A stretch of DNA of 64,000 nt from assembly GCA_016903675.1 (NCBI GenBank), contig JADQBA010000030.1:1-64000 (forward strand), written 5' to 3'. Within the stretch, counting starts at the first letter, position 1, and every line of letters starts with the position of its first letter. The translations under genes and the position numbers were made by a program. The notes beneath the pieces are model-generated. The model made no database searches, was not told the DNA's origin, and saw only the letters and a list, made by a program, of their open reading frames with translations. Source of the DNA: Stigonema ocellatum SAG 48.90 = DSM 106950 (lineage in GTDB: Bacteria; Cyanobacteriota; Cyanobacteriia; Cyanobacteriales; Nostocaceae). Below, in pieces: positions 1 to 8,287 of this stretch.

Positions 1-165
<165 letters not shown>

Positions 166-191
166 GCAGGGGAGCGTAGGTCAATAATATC

Positions 192-278
192 TCCTAACTC
201 CTACCTCTAACTCCCCATTCCCTATTACCCACTCCCCAATCCCCATTCCCAACACCCAACTCCCCAATCCCCGTTACC
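192..278. repeat. C-rich short-sequence repeat
   Basis: Loose repeats of ACTCCCCATTCCC type, the complement of the G-rich units at 1-165, so the two blocks form a large imperfect inverted pair upstream of pyrR. Confidence 0.75.
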
Positions 279-379
279 TTTTTCGTACTGAAGAAGAAAG
301 GGGATTAGGGATTTGGAATTTTGGAGTCATAGATTTTGGATTCAATCTAAAATCCTCGCTCTCCACTCACTAGTCCTGA

Positions 380-409
380 TTAGCGATTAGCTGTAAACTG
401 TGGTATAAT
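380..409 (+). promoter_or_regulatory. candidate promoter of pyrR
   Basis: A perfect -10 box TATAAT lies at 404-409 with a weak -35-like TTAGCG 18 bp upstream. It is 23 bp before the pyrR start codon. No PyrR-binding antiterminator or terminator hairpin is evident in the short leader. Confidence 0.4.
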
Positions 410-432
410 CGATTACTCAGGGGTATCGTTTT

Positions 433-975
433 ATGAAACTATCTACCAAAGTGGTTCAGATTCTCTCGCCTGAAGAACTCCGTCGTACATTGACTCGTCT
501 TGCGTCTCAAATCGCGGAAAAGACGCGTGATTTATCCGAACTGTCTCTCATTGGAATTTATACCAGAGGTGTACCGTTAGCCCAGTTATTAGCGCGTCAG
601 ATTGAAATCCTCGAAGGTGTACCAGTGGCGGTGGGAGCAATAGATATTACATTCTATCGAGATGATCTCGACCAAATTGGGTTGCGAACCCCTGTGAAAA
701 CTCATATCCCTTTTGACCTTACAGGGAAAACGGTTATTATTGTAGATGATGTGATTTTCAAAGGGCGGACGATTCGTGCTGCCTTGAATGCTGTGAACGA
801 ATACGGTAGACCGGAGGCGGTTCGTTTAGCTGTACTGGTAGACAGGGGTCATCGAGAGTTACCCATTCACCCAGATTTTATTGGCAAGCAACTGCCCACT
901 ACTAAAGAAGAAGTTGTCAAGGTTTACTTACAAGAGGTAGATGGGCGAGATGCAGTGGAATTGATTGGGGATTAA
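433..975 (+). CDS. pyrR: bifunctional pyr operon regulator / uracil phosphoribosyltransferase PyrR
   Basis: PyrR of the type I phosphoribosyltransferase family, 180 residues, the usual size. The PRPP-binding loop VIIVDDVIFKGRT is at about residues 101-113, and the hood and flanking strands look complete (GIYTRGVPLA near 41-50). In Firmicutes PyrR binds pyr mRNA and also makes UMP from uracil and PRPP. In cyanobacteria it usually stands alone, as here, so the phosphoribosyltransferase role is the safer one. It starts at an ATG 23 bp after a TATAAT box. The next gene, a Uma2 nuclease, is unrelated. Confidence 0.93.
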   Translation: MKLSTKVVQILSPEELRRTLTRLASQIAEKTRDLSELSLIGIYTRGVPLAQLLARQIEILEGVPVAVGAIDITFYRDDLDQIGLRTPVKTHIPFDLTGKTVIIVDDVIFKGRTIRAALNAVNEYGRPEAVRLAVLVDRGHRELPIHPDFIGKQLPTTKEEVVKVYLQEVDGRDAVELIGD

Positions 976-1111
976 GTACAAGATTGCACAAGTTCGTAAT
1001 GAACGGGAAAATAACTCCTATGGTTCGTAGTAGCGTTTTTCCCGTTCACTTCGTTCAATACTTCAATATAATGCTGAATCAAACAGAAACAATGGGATTG
1101 TGATTAATTTT

Positions 1112-1735
1112 ATGACCCAAACACTACCTACACAAACACTAGTTACATTTGAAGAATTTATTGAATGGCTACCAGAAAATACAGGAAAACGCTATGAACT
1201 ACACGATGGGGTAATTATTGAAATGTCGCAACCTACAGGCGAACATGAACAGGTTGTAGGATTTTTAGCAGGTGAAATAACTCTAGAATATCGACGACTC
1301 AAACTACCCTATTTCATCCCAAAAACTGCGTTAGTAAAACCGTCTAAGAAGCCGTCAGGATACTCACCTGATGTCGTATTGCTCAATACTTCAAATCTGC
1401 AAAATGAGACTTTATGGAAGAAGGCATCCACTGTTAGTGAGAGTGATTCTATTCCTTTAGTTATGGAGGTTGTAAGTACAAACTGGGAAGATGATTATTA
1501 CACCAAGCTAGGGAATTACGAAGCTATGAAAATTCCAGAGTATTGGATTGTAGATTATCTTGGGTTGGGTGCAAAAAAGTTTATCGGCAATCCTAAGCAA
1601 CCTACTCTATCGATTCACCGATTGGTTGATAACGAATATCAAGTTGCTCAGTTTCGAGGTGAGGACCGTATTGTATCCCCTACTTTTCCTGACTTAAACC
1701 TGACTGCTAACCAGATTTTTAGTGCAAAACTTTGA
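1112..1735 (+). CDS. Uma2 family (PD-(D/E)XK-like) putative endonuclease
   Basis: A 207-residue DUF820/Uma2 protein, a family expanded in cyanobacteria and related to PD-(D/E)XK restriction endonucleases. Visible family features are the N-terminal TFEEFIEWLPENTGKRYELHDG, the acidic core YSPDVVL around residue 85, VMEVVSTNWEDDYYTKLGNY and the strand PEYWIVDY. The ATG at 1112 is preferred over an in-frame GTG four codons upstream because family members begin shortly before the TFEEF motif. It is monocistronic. Biological role in cyanobacteria is unknown; it is often transposon-associated. Confidence 0.85.
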   Translation: MTQTLPTQTLVTFEEFIEWLPENTGKRYELHDGVIIEMSQPTGEHEQVVGFLAGEITLEYRRLKLPYFIPKTALVKPSKKPSGYSPDVVLLNTSNLQNETLWKKASTVSESDSIPLVMEVVSTNWEDDYYTKLGNYEAMKIPEYWIVDYLGLGAKKFIGNPKQPTLSIHRLVDNEYQVAQFRGEDRIVSPTFPDLNLTANQIFSAKL

Positions 1736-1825
1736 CCTCAGAGGATGTTTGAAAAGTCCTTAATAAAAATCCCTAATACATATGATGTTGTTGGCGAATC
1801 AATGGAGGGTCACACCCCTCTAACC

Positions 1826-1938
1826 CCTCGTTCCCATGCTGAGCATGGGAATGCGCTACCTGTGGGCTGCTGCCTCTTGTCTTTTGGTCGAGGCAGAGCC
1901 TCAACGCCTGCATTCCTAGCCTGAGGCTAGGAACGAGT
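1826..1938. repeat. palindromic intergenic repeat
   Basis: Two hairpins: CGTTCCCATGC..GCATGGGAATG near 1828-1853, and ATTCCTAGCC..GGCTAGGAACG near 1912-1936. They are separated by a short spacer, as in a small non-autonomous element between the convergent Uma2 and caspase genes. Confidence 0.6.
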
Positions 1939-2020
1939 CAATCAGGGGTCAGACCCATTACGAATTGACCAACAACATAACATATTTGAGGATTTCTGTC
2001 AATGAGTAAGTCCTATTGCT

Positions 2021-4291
2021 TTAAGATACCACTTCAAATGCGATCGCCATTGCTGCGAGTTTCTTGACATCAATACCACGAACTCCGGCTGGGAGTGTTA
2101 TACCTTCGACATTATTACCGTCACGAGTGCCTGCATCTAAATCATCAAGCAAACTGTTTGTAACATCTAACACTTCATCGGGGACAGCGATGGGGACACT
2201 GCGATCTGCGAGTCCCCTTGACTTGGCAATTTTTTTCAATACCTTGAGAGAATTTTGTAGAGGTGCTGTACTGGCAATAATGAGTACCTCTGAGAATCCT
2301 AAGGGTGTGCCAATGGTAAGCTTGAATCCATCATCAGGCTGAGGAATCACCCGCTTTTGCTTTGCCTCCACCTTTGCTGCATCTTCTGATGTTGACCAAT
2401 CATTGGGAAAGATAACTGTCATTTCTCCTTCGGCATCAATCACCAAAATGCTGACGTACAGAGGGCGAGATTCGTTATTTTCAACTTGGAAAGTAATCTC
2501 AGTTTTCAAAGGTAATTGACGCACACCAGAGTCAGAAAACTTTACAGGCGAAACTGATGGTTGATTAGAGCCTACAGTATCTTTGTTTGTACCACGAATG
2601 GGAAAAGTTTCGCTAATTATCTCTTTGCTGCCAGCAATATTTATAGAGGCACGAAGATTTATTTGTGATGAATTAGTATTACCCAGTACCTGCTTGACAA
2701 TTCGGGCTGCTAGCAGAGACTTGAGCTTCGGTTGCAAACGCTTCACCGCTGCACTTACCGTTTCGCTACTACTGCCAAAGGAGGCGGGAACAATTTGGTC
2801 TAGGCTAGGTAAAAATAAGCCAAAACTACCCACCACTGGCAGCTTGGATATGTGATGAGTCTGTAATTTTTGATACCTTTCCTCAGTCATGCGACCAAAG
2901 ATATATTGCACCTCAACAGTCCCCAGAGGTTTGGATTCGATGCGTTGGAGCGCCTGTAGGGCTTGTGTTGCCTGCTGGGCAGTGTTATTATCAAGGGATT
3001 TGTCAATACCAATTTTTAAAGTTAAACCACCGGGAATGCTGCGGATGCGTTCTTGTAGTAGCGTTCCTGGCTGTATTTGTACTCGTTGAATAGCAGTATT
3101 TAGCAGTGTACCTTTGCCAATTAATCCTTGACGGGATTCTAGTTTTACTAGTCCGCGATCGCCACCTTTAGCATCCACAACTGTGAAAATGGCATCTTTA
3201 TTGAACGCTTCCAGGCTTTGTGAATCTAGCCCACCTAACCATAATTCTACAGAGTTGCCCGTGGCTTTAGTTACTACAGCCTCAGCAGAGAGAGCTTTTT
3301 GCTTTGTAAAGTAGATAGGTGCGTTGGTATTTTCTTTGCTCAGATTAACGTCCAATTCAGGATCTTGAGTGTTTCCCTTCGTCCTAGCTAAGTTTTTCGT
3401 ACTTTGACCGACATTAACTATCGATCTAGTTACAGGTTCATCTCCAGTTTGCTGCCAAAGATAGTGCGTCAACTCATAAGTAAATGCACCTGCATAGAAG
3501 TCACTAAAAGATGCATCTGCTGCAAATTGATCGCGTTTAGCAGCGGCGATGACAACTCCCTTAGCAACTGCTTTTCTACGTTTGGTGATTAAGTCTTGAG
3601 ATGAAAGCCCTAGTCGTCCCAGCCATTGTTTTTGATACTCAAGTTCCTCTTGACTGGGTTGAAGCTTTTCTCCACCCTCACGCGATCGCACCCGAAAATT
3701 TCCCCGCGTACCACCCCCAGAATGACAGCTATCTAGCACCACAGTAACGTTATCTGTCTTCAGCCCATACATGAGTAAAAACAGTGTATGTCCCATAATA
3801 TCTTGCACTGCGCCACCAGAGGCAGGGAATCCTGGTGGTAATTGGCTATCTATGGGTATAAATGTACTGTTCAGTCCATCTGGTGAATCGCGATCTGGAT
3901 CTACTACCTGGGAACCATGTCCACTGAAGTGGAACACTACTACATCTCCAGGTTTTGCTTGTTTGATTAGGTGTTCTTCAAAAGCTGTGAGGATACCTTT
4001 GCGGGTGGCTTGTTGATTGGTCAGGGTGAGGATATCCTTGGGGTTAAAGCCAAAGCGGTGGATTAATAACTCTTTTTGTAACCTGACATCATTTACACAA
4101 CCGTACAAACGGGGCAACCCATCAGGATATTCATTGATTCCCACCAGTAGCGCCAGTTTGCGGGGTGTATTTTGGGCGAGGACCTTGGCATAGCGTTGAC
4201 CTTGTTGGATAATATCTAATTGACTTAAACCCAGTGTTGCGAGAGTTGAGGCTGAAAATTGAAGAAATTGACGGCGTTTGATGTGAGACAT
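2021..4291 (-). CDS. caspase-like (C14 family) protein, Tat-exported orthocaspase
   Basis: A 756-residue caspase-fold protein. The N-terminus has a twin-arginine motif (KRRQFLQFS) and a hydrophobic stretch, so Tat export is likely. The caspase domain spans roughly residues 44-300. The catalytic His is in FHFSGHGSQ (H125) and the Cys in VVLDSCHSGGGTRG (C189). The C-terminal third holds a beta-rich DUF4384-like region (PLYVSILVIDAEGEM). Members of this family are arginine/lysine-specific orthocaspases implicated in stress and cell death. It is monocistronic, bounded by repeats, and the first of several caspase-clan genes in 30 kb. Confidence 0.9.
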   Translation of the reverse strand: MSHIKRRQFLQFSASTLATLGLSQLDIIQQGQRYAKVLAQNTPRKLALLVGINEYPDGLPRLYGCVNDVRLQKELLIHRFGFNPKDILTLTNQQATRKGILTAFEEHLIKQAKPGDVVVFHFSGHGSQVVDPDRDSPDGLNSTFIPIDSQLPPGFPASGGAVQDIMGHTLFLLMYGLKTDNVTVVLDSCHSGGGTRGNFRVRSREGGEKLQPSQEELEYQKQWLGRLGLSSQDLITKRRKAVAKGVVIAAAKRDQFAADASFSDFYAGAFTYELTHYLWQQTGDEPVTRSIVNVGQSTKNLARTKGNTQDPELDVNLSKENTNAPIYFTKQKALSAEAVVTKATGNSVELWLGGLDSQSLEAFNKDAIFTVVDAKGGDRGLVKLESRQGLIGKGTLLNTAIQRVQIQPGTLLQERIRSIPGGLTLKIGIDKSLDNNTAQQATQALQALQRIESKPLGTVEVQYIFGRMTEERYQKLQTHHISKLPVVGSFGLFLPSLDQIVPASFGSSSETVSAAVKRLQPKLKSLLAARIVKQVLGNTNSSQINLRASINIAGSKEIISETFPIRGTNKDTVGSNQPSVSPVKFSDSGVRQLPLKTEITFQVENNESRPLYVSILVIDAEGEMTVIFPNDWSTSEDAAKVEAKQKRVIPQPDDGFKLTIGTPLGFSEVLIIASTAPLQNSLKVLKKIAKSRGLADRSVPIAVPDEVLDVTNSLLDDLDAGTRDGNNVEGITLPAGVRGIDVKKLAAMAIAFEVVS

Positions 4292-4495
4292 AGGATTTTA
4301 TCTATACTTTGGCTGAAGTTGCTCTAAAGTATTATATTTCTGGGCTTTGTGAGGTTATGCAAAAATGGGAACTCAAAACCTCAGTTTTTTTCACCTAGAA
4401 ATTGGAACCGAATCCTTAGATCCATTCATTGGGTAAAAAATCATGTAAGTATATCGGCACAGAAAAACCGAACTATATGAATTTATGTATTGGCT

Positions 4496-4540
4496 TGTAG
4501 TTGCGCTTCAGCGCTCACATCTGGGGCGCTACGGCGTTTC
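4496..4540. repeat. palindromic repeat (TTGTAGTTGCGC family)
   Basis: TTGTAGTTGCGCTTCAGCGC is followed by GGGCGCTACGGCG, a degenerate copy of the family seen at 10933-10985, 31256-31320, 44108-44147 and 48470-48530. Confidence 0.6.
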
Positions 4541-4592
4541 CAAGCTGTATTGTGGGCAAAACAAAATTTACTCGATTAATGGTTAATTGCAA

Positions 4593-4925
4593 TTAACCAT
4601 TAACCATTGGTGTTGCTGAATTCGAGTATGAATTGTGTTTTTGAGCCTCACGCAAAGGCGCAAAGTCGCAAAGAATAGTACCTTTTCCAAACCGTTGATT
4701 TAATGGGTGTGCTGCTCTATCTTTCATAACTTCTTCTAGCATCTGATCTACTGACTCAGGATCATCTGCAAAAAGTCCTAGTAGTGAGTAATTTGCTGCT
4801 TCTGTCACTGCCAGTTTATCAATCGCATATGCAATCAATTCCGATAGGTCACGATGGTGCGATTTTGCCAACCAACGTGCTTTCTCTAAGGTTTTCTCGT
4901 CAAGTTGCAGTTCTATTTTTTCCAC
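4593..4925 (-). CDS. orphan antitoxin-like protein with repeat-derived C-terminus
   Basis: 110 residues. The first ~80 (MEKIELQLDEKTLEKARWLA, then LLGLFADDPESVDQMLEEVMK and HPLNQ) resemble small CopG/VapB-like cyanobacterial antitoxins. The last ~20 residues (LCDFAPLREAQKHN) are the translation of a dispersed CGCAAAGGCGCAAAG repeat, so the original C-terminus has been replaced or extended. No toxin gene follows; downstream is repeat sequence. It may be non-functional or a solitary regulator. The start ATG is followed by a typical amphipathic antitoxin N-terminus. Confidence 0.6.
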   Translation of the reverse strand: MEKIELQLDEKTLEKARWLAKSHHRDLSELIAYAIDKLAVTEAANYSLLGLFADDPESVDQMLEEVMKDRAAHPLNQRFGKGTILCDFAPLREAQKHNSYSNSATPMVNG

Positions 4926-4983
4926 TTTATTTTATATTATAGCATTTGTGTACTGCTGTGATTATAGCATTTTCAACTGTGTA

Positions 4984-5040
4984 TGATTGCCCTCATCCCC
5001 TAACCCCTTCTCCCAATTTGGGAGAAGGGGGATAAGAGAA
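4984..5040. repeat. palindromic repeat (CCCTCATCCCCTAACCCC family)
   Basis: CTTCTCCCAATTTGGGAGAAG forms a perfect hairpin inside CCCTCATCCCCTAACCCC...GGGGGATAAGAG. Related copies are at 8501-8622, 16536-16645 and 19365-19432. Confidence 0.85.
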
Positions 5041-5084
5041 CTTACTCCTCCAATACTGCGTAGGTTTTGAATAGTTGAGGTGCC

Positions 5085-5117
5085 AGAAACCCGGTTTCTT
5101 AAAGAAACCGGGTTTCT
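5085..5117. repeat. inverted repeat AGAAACCCGGTTTCT
   Basis: AGAAACCCGGTTTCTT is followed directly by AAAGAAACCGGGTTTCT, a strong hairpin. A cousin with ACTTC in the stem is at 16377-16409. This is a typical cyanobacterial intergenic palindrome. Confidence 0.85.
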
Positions 5118-5204
5118 AATTTTTGCTGATCCGAGCAGTATTGGGGCAGAGCGTTACCTTCGTTTAGCTGGTGGCAATACTCAGAACTTTTGTAACTGAC
5201 TTTT

Positions 5205-5528
5205 TTAGCTTTTTTTGACGAAAGTTTTGAGTTCTGAATCAAATAACTCCCACAAACTTACTGTACCTACAAAAAAAGTATAAGTAGCATATCGAATTGA
5301 AGACTTACCTTTTGAAGAAGCATAGAAAGCTGCAATAATTGCTTCGATTAAATGAGCCGACAAAGCAAAACGTTCTATCCCAAAAATAGGATTCAGGCTA
5401 CTTGGTATTTTCAAGTCTGTGAAAGTAGCGTAAATATTTCCTATTTCCCAGATGAGCGCACTAATTATAACAATGGTCGAAATTACTTTTATTGAAGGGA
5501 AAAAAATTGATTTTATCTGCTGTATCAT
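5205..5528 (-). CDS. small membrane protein of unknown function
   Basis: 107 residues with two or three hydrophobic segments (VISTIVIISALIWEIGNIYA, LSAHLIEAIIAAFYA, ATYTFFVGTVSLWEL), suggesting an inner-membrane protein. I do not recognise a family. The ATG at 5528 is preferred over an upstream TTG at 5573, which lies in the end of a MITE-like repeat (AATACCCGTGAATGAA). The C-terminus is basic (KTFVKKS). No operon partner is visible. Confidence 0.55.
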   Translation of the reverse strand: MIQQIKSIFFPSIKVISTIVIISALIWEIGNIYATFTDLKIPSSLNPIFGIERFALSAHLIEAIIAAFYASSKGKSSIRYATYTFFVGTVSLWELFDSELKTFVKKS

Positions 5529-5570
5529 AGCTTTTTCATTATTATCAGATTCTAGGTGTCTACTTAAACG

Positions 5571-5634
5571 CAATACCCGTGAATGAAAGCCCTCACCCCT
5601 AGCCCCTCTCCCAAATTGGGAGAGGGGTGCCTGA
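5571..5634. mobile_element. MITE-C fragment (AATACCCGTGAATGAA end)
   Basis: CAATACCCGTGAATGAAAGC followed by CCCCTCTCCCAAATTGGGAGAGGGG. It is one end of the element complete at 16672-16814 and 31747-31891, and nearly identical to 18600-18666. Confidence 0.75.
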
Positions 5635-5706
5635 ATTGGGCGGCTTCAGCGAAGACAGCGCTTACTACAAACCATTTTTCCCACTCAGATTCACCAATCA
5701 GGGTCT

Positions 5707-6102
5707 TTACTGGAGGTCGGCAATTACCTGAATCAGTCCAGTCTGGAAGGCTGCGTCGTAGGTGATAACAGGCAAGCTTTCGAGTTCAGCCTGAGCCATG
5801 ATCATGCGATCAAAGGGATCTCGGTGGGCAATCGGTAGGCTTCCTGCTCTGAGCGCATGAGCTGTGGTGATAGCAAGTTCGATAAATTTAGCCTGATGCA
5901 ATATCTGTGAATATTGCTCAACGAGTTGTTTGGCTTCGGGTAGTTTACCGATGCGGTATTTGGTGGCGATTTCCCAAGCGGAAGCACTGCTGACAAGGAT
6001 GCGATGATCTAGGTTGCGAATGATGTCTCGGGACTCAGTGTGGAGCTTTGGATCGTCAAAGAGCCACCACAGAAAGATATGGGTGTCGATGAGGTAGCTC
6101 AT
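5707..6102 (-). CDS. PIN domain toxin (VapC-like)
   Basis: 131-residue PIN-domain ribonuclease toxin. Acidic catalytic residues are seen in the N-terminal strand YLIDTHIFLWWLFDD, in the central ASAWEIATK, and in the C-terminal IAHRDPFDRMIMAQA followed by LPVITYDAAFQ. The subgroup is that of PIN toxins paired with Phd/DUF2281 antitoxins. The ATG at 6102 overlaps the antitoxin stop by 4 nt (ATGA), which decides the start and implies translational coupling. The expected activity is RNA cleavage when the antitoxin is degraded. Confidence 0.88.
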   Translation of the reverse strand: MSYLIDTHIFLWWLFDDPKLHTESRDIIRNLDHRILVSSASAWEIATKYRIGKLPEAKQLVEQYSQILHQAKFIELAITTAHALRAGSLPIAHRDPFDRMIMAQAELESLPVITYDAAFQTGLIQVIADLQ

Positions 6103-6299
6103 TCCCATAGCTTACGCTCCTCTTCTGGTAGTGGTTCAAAGAAAGCATCGCCGAGTTGACCTTTCAATAAACCAGGGGTACGGGGTTGTGTACGTTCTTG
6201 ATTTAAACCTAGTCGAAAGTAGTGAATTAGGTCATAAAGTTCTGCTAGTTTGTCTTCGGGGATGTCTTGCAGTTCTTGGACAATCTTCTGGATTAACAT
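6099..6299 (-). CDS. DUF2281-type antitoxin
   Basis: 66 residues. The N-terminal MLIQKIVQELQDIPEDKLAE helix is typical of DUF2281 antitoxins, with a C-terminal toxin-binding tail (LLKGQLGDAFFEPLPEEE) of VapB/DUF2281 type. It precedes and overlaps the PIN toxin at 5707-6102, forming a complete two-gene toxin-antitoxin operon on the minus strand. Autoregulation is expected; no operator was identified. Confidence 0.85.
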   Translation of the reverse strand: MLIQKIVQELQDIPEDKLAELYDLIHYFRLGLNQERTQPRTPGLLKGQLGDAFFEPLPEEERKLWE

Positions 6300-6435
6300 A
6301 AGTCAAATATTGCTCTTTATGCTCGTATTTTACAAATTGTGGAGGAGTAGTTGAGGTCAACGCTTGATATAGAGATGATATGAATCAGGGATGTTGGTAG
6401 CGTAGCGATCGCATTCCTCAAACCCCATCCTTAGA

Positions 6436-6495
6436 TTATCTGAGACATAGTGCGACAATAATATTTGTATCAATTACAACCCGTGGGAAAACCAT
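6436..6495 (-). pseudogene. truncated PIN toxin remnant
   Basis: Reading from an ATG at 6495 gives MVFPRVVIDTNIIVALCLR and then a stop. That is the N-terminal strand of a PIN-domain toxin with its first catalytic Asp (VIDTN). The rest of the domain is missing. It lies downstream of the AbrB-like antitoxin at 6675-6935, and the two are now separated by a ~220-bp MITE. This is the decayed toxin half of an AbrB-PIN module. Confidence 0.7.
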
Positions 6496-6500
6496 CACGA

Positions 6501-6722
6501 GTGACCACTCGCTTCGCGAAAAGTCAAAAGTCAAAAGTCAAAAGTCAAAAGTGAAAAAAGGGATGCAGAGCAACTAAATTTATTTATGAAAAATAAAAAA
6601 TATGTATTTCGAGACGCGCAGCGCAAGAAATACTGCGTCCTTATTACAAGCCCCTAAATTTATTTATGGGGTTCTTACTTTTGACTTTTGACTTTTGACT
6701 TTTGACTTCCCCGAAGGGGTTG
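6501..6722. mobile_element. MITE-A copy 1
   Basis: ~220 bp bounded by GTGACCACTCGCTTCGCG and CCCCGAAGGGGTTGAC. It has inner tandem heptamers AAAAGTC on one side and their complement on the other, plus CCCCTAAATTTATTTATGGGG. Other copies lie at 18676-18877 and 19045-19222. This copy supplies the last codons of the antitoxin at 6675-6935. Confidence 0.85.
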
Positions 6723-6935
6723 ACGCCCCCAAGCTACCGCCTCAGTCACATCCTGCTCACTCAACCCTAAATCTGCCAGCTTTGCCCGTACTGCATCAGC
6801 CCTGTGAATTTTTACAGGAGTCAGAATAATTTGCCCACCCTCCACCTTTACCTCAAAATACTCAGCCTCCCCGATTTCACGGGTAATACTTTTGGGCAAC
6901 GTTAGCTGATTCAAAGAAGTTAACTTAGCGAGCAT
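6675..6935 (-). CDS. AbrB/MazE-type antitoxin with MITE-derived C-terminus
   Basis: 86 residues. Residues 1-45 (MLAKLTSLNQLTLPKSIT, EYFEVKVEGGQIILTPV) form a swapped-hairpin AbrB DNA-binding domain. The tail DLGLSEQDVTEAVAWGR is typical of cyanobacterial antitoxins paired with PIN toxins. The final residues GSQKSKVKSQK are encoded by the AAAAGTC heptamers of MITE-A copy 1, so the native C-terminus was replaced. The partner toxin survives only as the fragment at 6436-6495. Confidence 0.8.
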   Translation of the reverse strand: MLAKLTSLNQLTLPKSITREIGEAEYFEVKVEGGQIILTPVKIHRADAVRAKLADLGLSEQDVTEAVAWGRQPLRGSQKSKVKSQK

Positions 6936-7004
6936 GAAAAGGCTCCTAGCTTTTGCCAGAAAATGTAAGGAATCCTTACTTTCCTATAGACATTCTACCT
7001 TACC

Positions 7005-7116
7005 TGACATCTTGCACCTCCCTTGTGGGAGGGTAGGGTGGGCAGTGCCCACCTTACGAAATCATAAGGCAATTGTAGCTCTGATTTTCGCAACAAGACG
7101 ATGGTGCAAGATATGA
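7005..7116. mobile_element. MITE-B copy with ATCTTGCACC terminal inverted repeats
   Basis: Begins CATCTTGCACC and ends GGTGCAAGAT. The centre carries GTAGGGTGGGCAGTGCCCACC. Related elements are at 31950-32055, and partial copies at 18880-18990 and 40005-40066. Confidence 0.8.
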
Positions 7117-7250
7117 CGTTGAAACGGACGCTCCTGCGCTTCTAGTTCTAGTCGGCGGTATGCCGACTTCAGCTATTAGCCGTGCGTAATTTATTCCTAG
7201 GCGTGTGGGTTGCGAGTGAAGAATGAAATAGCCCTGGTATAGCAAGTAGC

Positions 7251-7362
7251 ATTATTGGTGCGTTACGGAAGCCTAACGCACCCTACAGTTGGCATTATTT
7301 AGCTTTCTTGTATCTTCTGAATTGCGCTGTCGGCTTTTTGGGCAAATTCCTGGTTTCCTTCC
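7251..7362 (-). pseudogene. fragment of the 3' end of the TPR gene found at 15666-16187
   Basis: These 112 bp match 15618-15729 almost base for base, including the downstream GTGCGTTACGGAAGCCTAAC hairpin, the stop codon and the codons for the last ~21 residues (QEFAQKADSAIQKIQES region). Similarity stops abruptly at about 7362. The next stretch of the same gene reappears at 10997-11034. Confidence 0.75.
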
Positions 7363-7569
7363 TTACCAATTACGCTGATGCCAAAGGAAGCTGCAACTGC
7401 GGGCAACAACACATTGGAGATAGTCGTGAAAATTAATTATGCGTTACCTGAAACTCGCTTTTGGGGCGTATTGCAATACGCCCCAACATCATTTCCACGA
7501 CTATGTCTAATAGATATAAGATATTATAAAGGAGTGAGAAGAAGTAGCGTAACGATTGGGAGTCAGCAG

Positions 7570-7842
7570 ATGCAAGCGATCCTTTTAAGCCGCGAAGAGG
7601 TTGCACGACGTGCAAAGCAACTCTATGAAAGTGGAATTTGCAAACAAGTAGAGGTAGAAGAAAACATCGGCAAGATGGTCATTATCGACATTGAGACAGG
7701 TGACTACGAAGTTGATGAAACTGGGCTGAAAGCGTCACGAAATCTGAGTGCGAAGCATCCGTATGCCCGACTTTTTGGTATTTGTATTGGTTATAATGTG
7801 GCTGCTTCGTTGGGTGGTGTAATGGAGCGTGTCAGTCAGTGA
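7570..7842 (+). CDS. 90-aa protein paired with aspartic protease (copy 1)
   Basis: 90 residues beginning MQAILLSREEVARRAKQLYE and ending with a GICIGYNVAASLGGVMERV tail. I do not recognise a named domain. The start at 7570 is fixed by the duplicate at 16933, whose upstream sequence differs, and by the end of the repeat leader; a longer in-frame extension to 7378 reads through repeat sequence and is rejected. The stop overlaps the GTG of the next gene by 4 nt (GTGA), so the two are translationally coupled. The layout resembles toxin-antitoxin pairs but function is unknown. Confidence 0.75.
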   Translation: MQAILLSREEVARRAKQLYESGICKQVEVEENIGKMVIIDIETGDYEVDETGLKASRNLSAKHPYARLFGICIGYNVAASLGGVMERVSQ

Positions 7843-8204
7843 TTTCCGGTATTGTGACTGATAGACATGCGATCATTGCGTTAACATTTCTTCTCCCAAG
7901 TGGCTCAACTTTCCCGATTGAGTTCGTTATAGACACAGGCTTCACTGACTATCTATGTTTGCCTCCTGAGGCAGTTACCTTGCTGGGGTTACCGTTCCTC
8001 TACGATCTCCCTGTAAACTTGGCAGATAACAGCGAAGTCCTAGTAGCAGTTCACGCAGCCATCATCCTTTGGGACGGGGAAGAACGAGAAGTTCGTATAT
8101 TTGCTACAGGGCGACGACCTCTGATTGGAACTGCTTTGCTGAATGAGCAAGAACTTGTGATTCAGTTCACGGAAGGTGGGTTGGTGACAATTGATGAACT
8201 GTGA
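7839..8204 (+). CDS. retropepsin-like clan AA aspartic protease (copy 1)
   Basis: 121 residues. FVIDTGFTDYLCLPP carries the D-T-G catalytic motif near residue 33, followed by hydrophobic strands and RRPLIGTALLNEQELVI, the pattern of single-lobe clan AA proteases that would act as homodimers. The GTG start overlaps the upstream stop (GTGA). Its twin at 17202-17567 differs by one residue (Gly/Glu near residue 80). The substrate is unknown; the coupled 90-aa protein is the obvious candidate partner. Confidence 0.82.
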   Translation: MISGIVTDRHAIIALTFLLPSGSTFPIEFVIDTGFTDYLCLPPEAVTLLGLPFLYDLPVNLADNSEVLVAVHAAIILWDGEEREVRIFATGRRPLIGTALLNEQELVIQFTEGGLVTIDEL

Positions 8205-8287
8205 CTGCTATTCTAGCATGATTTGGCGAAGGTATTGTTCAAGAAACCAGGTTTCTCATCAACGTTTGCGAATGATTTAGGATTGCT

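Noticed and set aside
7378..7569. N-terminal extension of the 90-aa protein gene
   Set aside because: This part is the repeat leader of the duplicated block; the other copy is not extended in the same way, so the ATG at 7570 is the start.
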